A DNA stretch of 10,487 bases, taken from the NCBI GenBank assembly GCA_011773575.1, contig WVXJ01000005.1, positions 17,100-27,586 on the forward strand, in the 5' to 3' direction. Positions 5,616 through 10,487 of the stretch are shown piece after piece (position 1 is the stretch's first letter; each line of letters opens with the position of its first letter). A model generated the notes under the pieces. The model did no database searches. It had not been told where the DNA came from and saw only the letters and a list, made by a program, of their open reading frames with translations. A program made the position numbers and the translations under genes. Source of the stretch: Armatimonadota bacterium. Its GTDB lineage: Bacteria; Armatimonadota; Hebobacteria; Hebobacterales; WVXJ01.

Positions 5616-7310
5616 ATGCTTCTGAGAAGCCTTCCGGTTAATGGTCATCTGACTTCCGCGATGGGCCCAACCGAGCGGACCCCGTTCGTTCTTCTCCTCC
5701 TCACACTTTCGTTCTTCCTCACAGCCACCCGGCCCATCCCCGCCCAAGAGCAAACCTCCCCGCCTCCTCCGCCTATTAGTTGGCTGGTGGTTCAGGTGAA
5801 GGATTTGACCGGCGTGAGCCCTGTCGGAATCGAGCGGGCGATTACCCAGGCCTTGGTGGAGAAACTGGGTGCACACGTTGGCTGGAAGGCTTGGGCGAAT
5901 GACCCGCTGGCAAAGAGTGTGCGCGCGGCCATCGAAGACGGGATGATCACAGAAGAGGAGGCGGCAACTGTGCCTGACCTCGCTTCCGCGCAGAGGCTGG
6001 GCCTGGTGTGGGAAGCGGACACCGTTTTGATCGGCCTGCTGGTGCGTCGAGATGATTCTATTGCTTTGTTGTTGAACGCGGTGGGCACCATCGGCCGGCA
6101 GGCGGCGGGCCCGGGCAAGGAGGTGGATATACCCTCGACGGAGATAGAGCCGACAGAAGACATGTCCGCCGCGAAGATGGCGGAGGCGCTGACAGAGGGT
6201 GTGGCTGAAAAACTCGCCCCTTTGATTGAGGAGCATCGCGGTTTGTGGGCGAAGGACGCCGAGTTTGCTCCGGCCTGGGAAGCGGACGGGGATATCTACA
6301 TGTTGGAAGGCTTCCCTCACGAGGCGCGCATGGCCTATGCCGCCGCGCTCATAGCCGACCCCTCCCTGGCCGCTTGCCGCCGTAAGCTGGCACAGATGCT
6401 GCTGGAACTGGACCGACCGGAAGAGGCCCGCCAGCAATTGGAAAAGGCCCTCACTCTGGCACCTGAAGATGTCGAGGTTCTGCTGGCTTTGGGCGAGACA
6501 TATCTCGTCTTGGGGAATCCGGAGAAGGCCGCAGAGCAGTTCAAGGCCGGCGTCCCGCTGGCAGAGGGTGATCTGCGCCCCAAGGAGGGGCTCGCCCGCG
6601 CAAACCTGTTGCAAGGAGACTCCGCGGCTGCGCTGAAAGCGTATGAGGAGTTGCTGGGCGAGGCTCCGGAGGATGTTTTCCTGCATTATTGGTATGGTGA
6701 GGCCCTGCTGGAGACGAATCGCCCGGACAAGGCGGCGGAAGAGTTTCGACTCTGCCTGCAACTCGAACCCGACTATCTGGATGCCAGGCATTCTCTCGCC
6801 GAATTGCTCATACGGGAAGGGAAACTCATAGAAGGGATTGTGCAGTTGCGTCTCGTTTCGGACAAGGTTGAGGAGTTTCTTGAATATCCGCTCAGCGATT
6901 ACCAGGATCTGATCAGCGCGCTGTCAGAAGAGTTCCTGGTGGTGCTGAATGAATTCGATCATCGCCTCTACGGATACTGGGATGGAGAGATCACCCAGGA
7001 AGAGTTCGTCGCGGTGATGCAAGGGCTCCGCGGCCGCTCGGATAATCTTGCCCGGCTGACAGAGAGAATCCTCTCCCCCGAAGAATTGGATGAGAGCCAC
7101 CGCTACTGGGTGCTGGCCGCCAATCTCTTGAATCACTCCGATTTCGAGGCCTATCGGTATGGTCGAAGCGATGGGTCGGAGTACTTGCGAAGGGCGCAAC
7201 TCTTCCGTCACGCCGCGCGTGAAGCCGCCGCCGAAGCAAGGTCTCTCGCCCATATCGCGCTTGAGGAAGAAACTTCTGAAGAGACTTCCCCCCTGCCTCC
7301 GGCTCAATAA
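5616..7310 (+). CDS. Exported TPR-repeat protein
   Basis: A 564-aa protein. A basic N-terminus and a hydrophobic stretch (about residues 24-40, PFVLLLLTLSFFLTATRP) followed by PAQEQ indicate Sec export. Residues about 52-208 form an alpha/beta domain whose pattern (WLVVQVKDLTG, then AQRLGLVWEADTVLIGLL) recalls TolB-N/CsgG-type domains of envelope proteins; this is a weak resemblance. Residues about 215-418 are some six consecutive TPRs with typical pairs such as PEEARQQLEKALTLAPED. A C-terminal helical domain of no known family completes it. ATG at 5616 is preferred (AAGGCG about 10 nt upstream). A TTG at 5559 would overlap the previous gene, and ATG 5661 gives a more ordinary signal peptide length but has no ribosome site. 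It probably works in the cell envelope with the preceding zinc-ribbon/TPR membrane protein, 14 nt upstream. Confidence 0.85.
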   Translation: MLLRSLPVNGHLTSAMGPTERTPFVLLLLTLSFFLTATRPIPAQEQTSPPPPPISWLVVQVKDLTGVSPVGIERAITQALVEKLGAHVGWKAWANDPLAKSVRAAIEDGMITEEEAATVPDLASAQRLGLVWEADTVLIGLLVRRDDSIALLLNAVGTIGRQAAGPGKEVDIPSTEIEPTEDMSAAKMAEALTEGVAEKLAPLIEEHRGLWAKDAEFAPAWEADGDIYMLEGFPHEARMAYAAALIADPSLAACRRKLAQMLLELDRPEEARQQLEKALTLAPEDVEVLLALGETYLVLGNPEKAAEQFKAGVPLAEGDLRPKEGLARANLLQGDSAAALKAYEELLGEAPEDVFLHYWYGEALLETNRPDKAAEEFRLCLQLEPDYLDARHSLAELLIREGKLIEGIVQLRLVSDKVEEFLEYPLSDYQDLISALSEEFLVVLNEFDHRLYGYWDGEITQEEFVAVMQGLRGRSDNLARLTERILSPEELDESHRYWVLAANLLNHSDFEAYRYGRSDGSEYLRRAQLFRHAAREAAAEARSLAHIALEEETSEETSPLPPAQ

Positions 7311-7348
7311 GTCTCACGGCCCCTTCGAATTCGACCTTGTACAAGAAA

Positions 7349-7807
7349 TCATATGCCTTCTTTAGTATGACCTTGTCTGCGGGCGGAATCGACAGGAGAG
7401 ATCTTTCCCTCAGACATTTGCCAGGACATCTTGCTTCTTTCCATTATCTCGTTGAAACGCTCTTGGAAGAGAGGTTTGTCCTCATCGGAGGCGCCTTGGT
7501 GAAACAACTCCATCGCGTCAAAAACGTGGGGAGCCCAATAACCTTTTAGAAAGATGTCGTAAAGGCCTCCCGAAGCGGGATCTCCATCTTCGCTTTCCGG
7601 ATAGGCGCGGAGTGCACTGCTACCTAATTCCTCCTCAAACCTCTGGGTCAGCTCGGTTATTGCGGTGTATTCCCCTTTAAGACAGTCGAATTCACTGTAT
7701 TCCTCCAGAGACATCCAGAGGCGTTCGCGCACCGGCGTCGGAATGCTTACCTTCAGCTTTTCGTCTCTGAGACTATCGCTGTAGCGTTTTGAAAATAGCC
7801 TGGCCAT
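7349..7807 (-). CDS. AbiJ N-terminal-domain-like protein, probably frameshifted or truncated
   Basis: A 152-aa protein. MARLFSKRYS (residues 1-10), then IPTPVRERLWMSL (22-34), a linker, then YWAPHVFDAMELF (90-102), FNEIMERSKMSW (118-129) and GKISPVDS (134-141) follow the pattern of the AbiJ_NTD4-like module found at the N-terminus of abortive-infection and HEPN-associated proteins. I make this match from memory, without a search. The last 11 residues (ARRQGHTKEGI) look wrong. In the next frame, from about 7384 leftward, the sequence reads ADKVILKKAYDFLYKVEFEG and on to AVRLIE, a credible helical continuation that then runs into the 3' end of the convergent TPR gene. It is therefore probably a decayed remnant of a longer gene. 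Start at 7807, chosen because the in-frame extension to 7900 is just translated inverted repeat; no good ribosome site is seen. Confidence 0.55.
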   Translation of the reverse strand: MARLFSKRYSDSLRDEKLKVSIPTPVRERLWMSLEEYSEFDCLKGEYTAITELTQRFEEELGSSALRAYPESEDGDPASGGLYDIFLKGYWAPHVFDAMELFHQGASDEDKPLFQERFNEIMERSKMSWQMSEGKISPVDSARRQGHTKEGI

Positions 7808-7826
7808 GTATTGCTTCGGTTTCTTT

Positions 7827-7899
7827 TGGCAGGGGGCAAACTCCTGCCCTACGAAACCCTTGCAGAAACCCCCGTAGGGCAGGAGTTTGCCCCCTGCCA
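7827..7899. repeat. 27-bp perfect inverted repeat with palindromic arms (REP/BIME-like)
   Basis: Arms 7827-7853 and 7873-7899 are perfect reverse complements separated by 19 nt. Each arm is itself a hairpin: GGCAGG (7828-7833) pairs with CCTGCC (7843-7848), and the right arm mirrors this. The loop has AAACCC twice (7854-7859 and 7867-7872), close to the arm ends. There is no T-run on either strand, so it is not a standard intrinsic terminator, though such a stem may still stop or stabilise transcripts. Two inverted hairpin units in an intergenic gap, here between ahcY and the start of a decayed gene, is the design of REP/BIME elements or very small MITEs. No flanking target duplication is evident. 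Confidence 0.85.
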
Positions 7900-7925
7900 T
7901 TCCCTACTTGCTGCAGGATCTTTCC

Positions 7926-9182
7926 TCAAGTCCCCGCTTCCCAGGAGGAGAGGTATTTCTCCTGTTCCGGGGTGAGGGAATCGATGGTGATGCCCATGCT
8001 GTGGAGTTTGAGGGAGGCGATTTCACGGTCGATGTCTTTGGGCACGGGATAGACCTTGCGCTCCAGAGTTTGGCCGTGGGAGGCGACCCAGGCGGCGCAG
8101 AGGGCCTGGTTGGCGAATGACATATCCATTACATTCGCGGGATGACCCTCGGCGGCGGCGAGGTTGAGGAGGCGGCCTTCCGCCAACACAAAGATAGAAC
8201 GGCCGTCGGCCATCTGAAATTCTTCACAGAAGGGCCGCGCGACTTTTCTCTCTTTCGCCATTTCCGCCAGCGCGGGAAGATCAATCTCCACATCGAAATG
8301 CCCCGAGTTCGCCAACATGGCTCCATTCTTCATCACCTGGAAATGTTCACTGCGGAGGACGTGTTTGTCGCCGGTTACGGTAATGAAGACATCCCCGATC
8401 TTCGCCGCTTCCATCAGCGGCAGAACCTCATATCCCTCCATCACCGCTTCCAGCGCGCAGAGCGGCTCGACTTCACAGATGATCACCCTAGCTCCCATGC
8501 CGCGCGCCCGCATCGCCACACCGCGGCCGCACATGCCGTAACCGCAAACGACCACCTTTCGTCCTGCCAGCAGCAAATTCGTTGCCCGCAAGAGACCGTC
8601 AATGGTGCTCTGGCCGGTGCCATAGCGGTTGTCGAAGAGGTGTTTCGTATCCGCATCATTGACAGCGATGATGGGATAAGCCAAGACTCCCTGGCGCTCC
8701 AGGCTGCGCAGGCGGATGACACCGGTGGTGGTTTCCTCTGAGCCGCCGATGATGTCTCCGATAAGGTTACGCCGCCGGGAGTGAATCTCTGACACCAGAT
8801 CCGCGCCATCATCCATAGTGAGGTTGGGCTTGATATCGAGCACGGAATTGAGGTGTTGATAGTAGGTGTTGGAATCTTCTCCTTTGATGGCGAAGGTGGG
8901 GACCTTGAGCTCCTTCACCAGCCAGGCGGCGACATCATCCTGGGTGGAGAGAGGGTTGGAGGCACACAAGGCCAACTCGGCACCACCCGCCTTGAGTATT
9001 CGCATGAGGTTGGCGGTTTCGCTGGTCACATGCAAGCAGGCGCCCAGGCGCAGATTTTTCAGCGGTTTGTCGGTAGAAAAGCGTTCCTCCAGCAGCCGCA
9101 GGACGGGCATTTCCTGGTAGGCGAACTCGACCCGCTGGCTTCCCTGTTTGGCGAGTCCGGCATCTTTGATGTCAGATTTCAT
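7926..9182 (-). CDS. ahcY: S-adenosylhomocysteine hydrolase (adenosylhomocysteinase)
   Basis: Reversibly splits S-adenosylhomocysteine, the product inhibitor of SAM-dependent methylation, into adenosine and homocysteine, using bound NAD. The 418-aa protein has the substrate and NAD motifs in order: CLHVTSETA (49-57, His51), ASNPLSTQDDVAA (74-86), MDDGADLV (123-130), GSEETTTG (147-154), NDADTKHLFDNRYGTGQS (175-192, with the catalytic Lys180 and Asp184) and the NAD Rossmann loop VCGYGMCGRG (212-221). NPLSTQDD and the short C-terminus, lacking the KPDHYRY-type tail of the longer bacterial/eukaryotic form, mark the archaeal/Thermotoga-like subgroup. ATG 9182 has GGAGG 6 nt upstream. It follows the DegT-family gene by 55 nt on the same strand, so the two may share a transcript; no SAH riboswitch is visible in that gap. 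Confidence 0.97.
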   Translation of the reverse strand: MKSDIKDAGLAKQGSQRVEFAYQEMPVLRLLEERFSTDKPLKNLRLGACLHVTSETANLMRILKAGGAELALCASNPLSTQDDVAAWLVKELKVPTFAIKGEDSNTYYQHLNSVLDIKPNLTMDDGADLVSEIHSRRRNLIGDIIGGSEETTTGVIRLRSLERQGVLAYPIIAVNDADTKHLFDNRYGTGQSTIDGLLRATNLLLAGRKVVVCGYGMCGRGVAMRARGMGARVIICEVEPLCALEAVMEGYEVLPLMEAAKIGDVFITVTGDKHVLRSEHFQVMKNGAMLANSGHFDVEIDLPALAEMAKERKVARPFCEEFQMADGRSIFVLAEGRLLNLAAAEGHPANVMDMSFANQALCAAWVASHGQTLERKVYPVPKDIDREIASLKLHSMGITIDSLTPEQEKYLSSWEAGT

Positions 9183-9237
9183 TCAAAGCCTCCGTTTTGG
9201 AGTGTCTGGTAGAGGAGACAAAGACTGTTTCACACGT

Positions 9238-10425
9238 CTAGCCGGCGGAAGCCGCCGCCCCGATCCCTGCGCTCCGGAAGAAGCCTTTTACTGCCTCGGC
9301 GACGCGTTCGATTTGCTCCTCGGTTAGAGCTGGAAAGATAGGCAAGGAGAGCACTTCTTTCGCATAGGTCTCCGCAACCGGCAAATCCCCCTGCTTATAG
9401 CCCAGGTGGCGGTAAGCCGACTGCAAGTGAAGCGGAAGAGGATAATAGACATCACAGCCGACGCCGCGGGCCTTTAACCATTCGGAGAGTTCCTGACGGT
9501 TAGGAGTTCGGATGGTGAATAGACTGTAGACATGGCTGTTGTCAGCGGCGAGGCGCGGCAAAGTCAGCGGTGTGTCAGCCAGCAGAGAGTGATAGGCCTT
9601 GGCGACGGCGCAGCGACGCAGATTCCACTCCTCCAGATGACGCAGTTTTATGCGCAGGATGGCGGCCTGTATCTCCTGCAGGCGACTGTTGTAGCCGACC
9701 GCGCTGTGATGATACTTCTTTCCCCCGAGGGCAGTGTCATCGGCCTGGTTGCGAAGATGGCGTATCCTTTTCGCCACTTCGGCATCACCCGTTAGCACCA
9801 GCCCTCCCTCACCACACGCGCCCAAAGTCTTGGTGGGATAGAAGGAGAAACAGCCGACGTTACCCATACTCCCCGCTTTCTTTCCACGCAGAGAAGCACC
9901 CGCGGACTGGGCGGCGTCTTCGATGACCCATATGCCGCGGCTTGCCGCAATATCCATCAAGGCCTCTGTATCGGCCATTTCACCATAGAGATGTACGGGG
10001 ATGATGGCGCGCGTATTGGGCCCCATGCGTTCCTTTACCTGGTTGAGATCGAGCAAGAAACTGTCGGGCGCGCAATCAACGAAGACGGGTTTGGCGCCGA
10101 CATGACGGACAGCGGCGGCGGTCGCTACGAAAGTCCAGGCGGGAACAATCACTTCATCGCCTTCTCCGACGCCGAGTGCCTCCAGGGCGAGTACGAGCGC
10201 ATCGGTGCCTGAGCCGACCGCGACGGCATGTGGGCTGGAGCAGAAGTGGGCAAATTCCTCCTCAAAGGCGCGCACATTCTCCCCGAGGATGAAATAGCCG
10301 GAATCCAGCACTTTAGCGATCGCGGCGAGAATCTCCTCTCTCAGTGGAGCGTGATCCGCCGTAAGGCTGATAAAGGGAACGGGATTCTTTTGGCTTGTCT
10401 TGGTGTTTACGGAAGCCTTATCCAT
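9238..10425 (-). CDS. DegT/DnrJ/EryC1/StrS-family PLP-dependent sugar aminotransferase
   Basis: A 395-aa cytoplasmic enzyme of the fold-type I family that transfers an amino group to keto-sugar nucleotides for surface polysaccharide, glycan or antibiotic sugars. Motifs: VPFISL near the start, DSGYFILGENVRAFEEEFA, the SGTDALVLAL cofactor loop, PVHLYGEMAD, VIEDAAQSAGA (the Asp pairs with the pyridine nitrogen) and SFYPTKTLGACGEGG with the Schiff-base Lys at residue 199. The C-terminal half has the usual small domain (YYPLPLHLQSAYRHLGY). PVHLYG and ALGGKKYHH recall the QdtB/WbpE side of the family, but the substrate cannot be read from sequence. The start is uncertain: ATG 10425 has a weak AGAG ribosome site, while ATG 10476 adds 17 basic residues and has none. 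ahcY follows 55 nt downstream. No other sugar genes are in the window. Confidence 0.93.
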   Translation of the reverse strand: MDKASVNTKTSQKNPVPFISLTADHAPLREEILAAIAKVLDSGYFILGENVRAFEEEFAHFCSSPHAVAVGSGTDALVLALEALGVGEGDEVIVPAWTFVATAAAVRHVGAKPVFVDCAPDSFLLDLNQVKERMGPNTRAIIPVHLYGEMADTEALMDIAASRGIWVIEDAAQSAGASLRGKKAGSMGNVGCFSFYPTKTLGACGEGGLVLTGDAEVAKRIRHLRNQADDTALGGKKYHHSAVGYNSRLQEIQAAILRIKLRHLEEWNLRRCAVAKAYHSLLADTPLTLPRLAADNSHVYSLFTIRTPNRQELSEWLKARGVGCDVYYPLPLHLQSAYRHLGYKQGDLPVAETYAKEVLSLPIFPALTEEQIERVAEAVKGFFRSAGIGAAASAG

Positions 10426-10487
10426 TGTTCTCTGCTTACCCCTATTCTGTGGTCTTTTCCGGGCTTTCACGCTCATCAGCGGGCGTA

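Noticed and set aside
5607..6791. A 394-aa minus-strand open frame opposite the exported TPR gene
   Set aside because: It is the mirror of a codon-biased GC-rich TPR gene with clear repeats; the translated protein shows no domain.
7325..7334. Palindrome TCGAATTCGA between the convergent genes
   Set aside because: Ten bases with no T-run or repeated context; likely chance.
1..10487. Search for CRISPR arrays, tRNA or rRNA genes, integrase or transposase genes and att-like repeats
   Set aside because: None seen by eye on either strand.

Overview
The window (about 57% GC by eye) looks like the chromosome of an uncultured or poorly sampled bacterium. The long regulatory form of HisG, the short thermophile/archaeal-type S-adenosylhomocysteinase and the zinc-ribbon/TPR proteins would fit a deep lineage such as Armatimonadota or Chloroflexota. 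That placement is an impression from protein style, not a phylogeny. I see no tRNA, rRNA, CRISPR array, integrase or transposase.

Layout. Positions 1-512 (minus) hold the N-terminal part of an SbcD/Mre11-like nuclease that runs off the left edge. Positions 570-1644 (minus) hold an XRE-family regulator followed by an ImmA/IrrE-family putative metallopeptidase. Positions 1645-2029 are an AT-rich divergent control region with two near-consensus promoters, several palindromes and direct repeats, and a long leader. It fires rightward into three small unrecognised genes (103, 67 and 82 aa, the last a single-pass membrane protein), which end at a strong intrinsic terminator (2979-3020). The regulator, peptidase, operators and small-gene operon form one self-contained divergent module, similar in plan to the immunity regions of prophages and integrative elements (ImmR/ImmA) or the DdrO/IrrE stress pair. 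It is the best candidate here for an undescribed system.

A second near-consensus promoter (3102-3130) starts a rightward set: a 74-aa two-helix membrane protein whose stop codon overlaps the start of hisG, then hisG (ATP phosphoribosyltransferase), then two TPR proteins. The first TPR protein is a membrane protein with a zinc ribbon; the second is exported.

Convergent to these (minus strand) lie a probably decayed AbiJ-N-terminal-like gene (7349-7807), a 27-bp perfect inverted repeat whose arms are themselves palindromic (7827-7899), ahcY (S-adenosylhomocysteine hydrolase) and, upstream of ahcY in the same orientation, a DegT/DnrJ/EryC1-family sugar aminotransferase.

hisG and ahcY are housekeeping metabolism. 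The accessory-looking parts are 513-3020 and 7311-7925.
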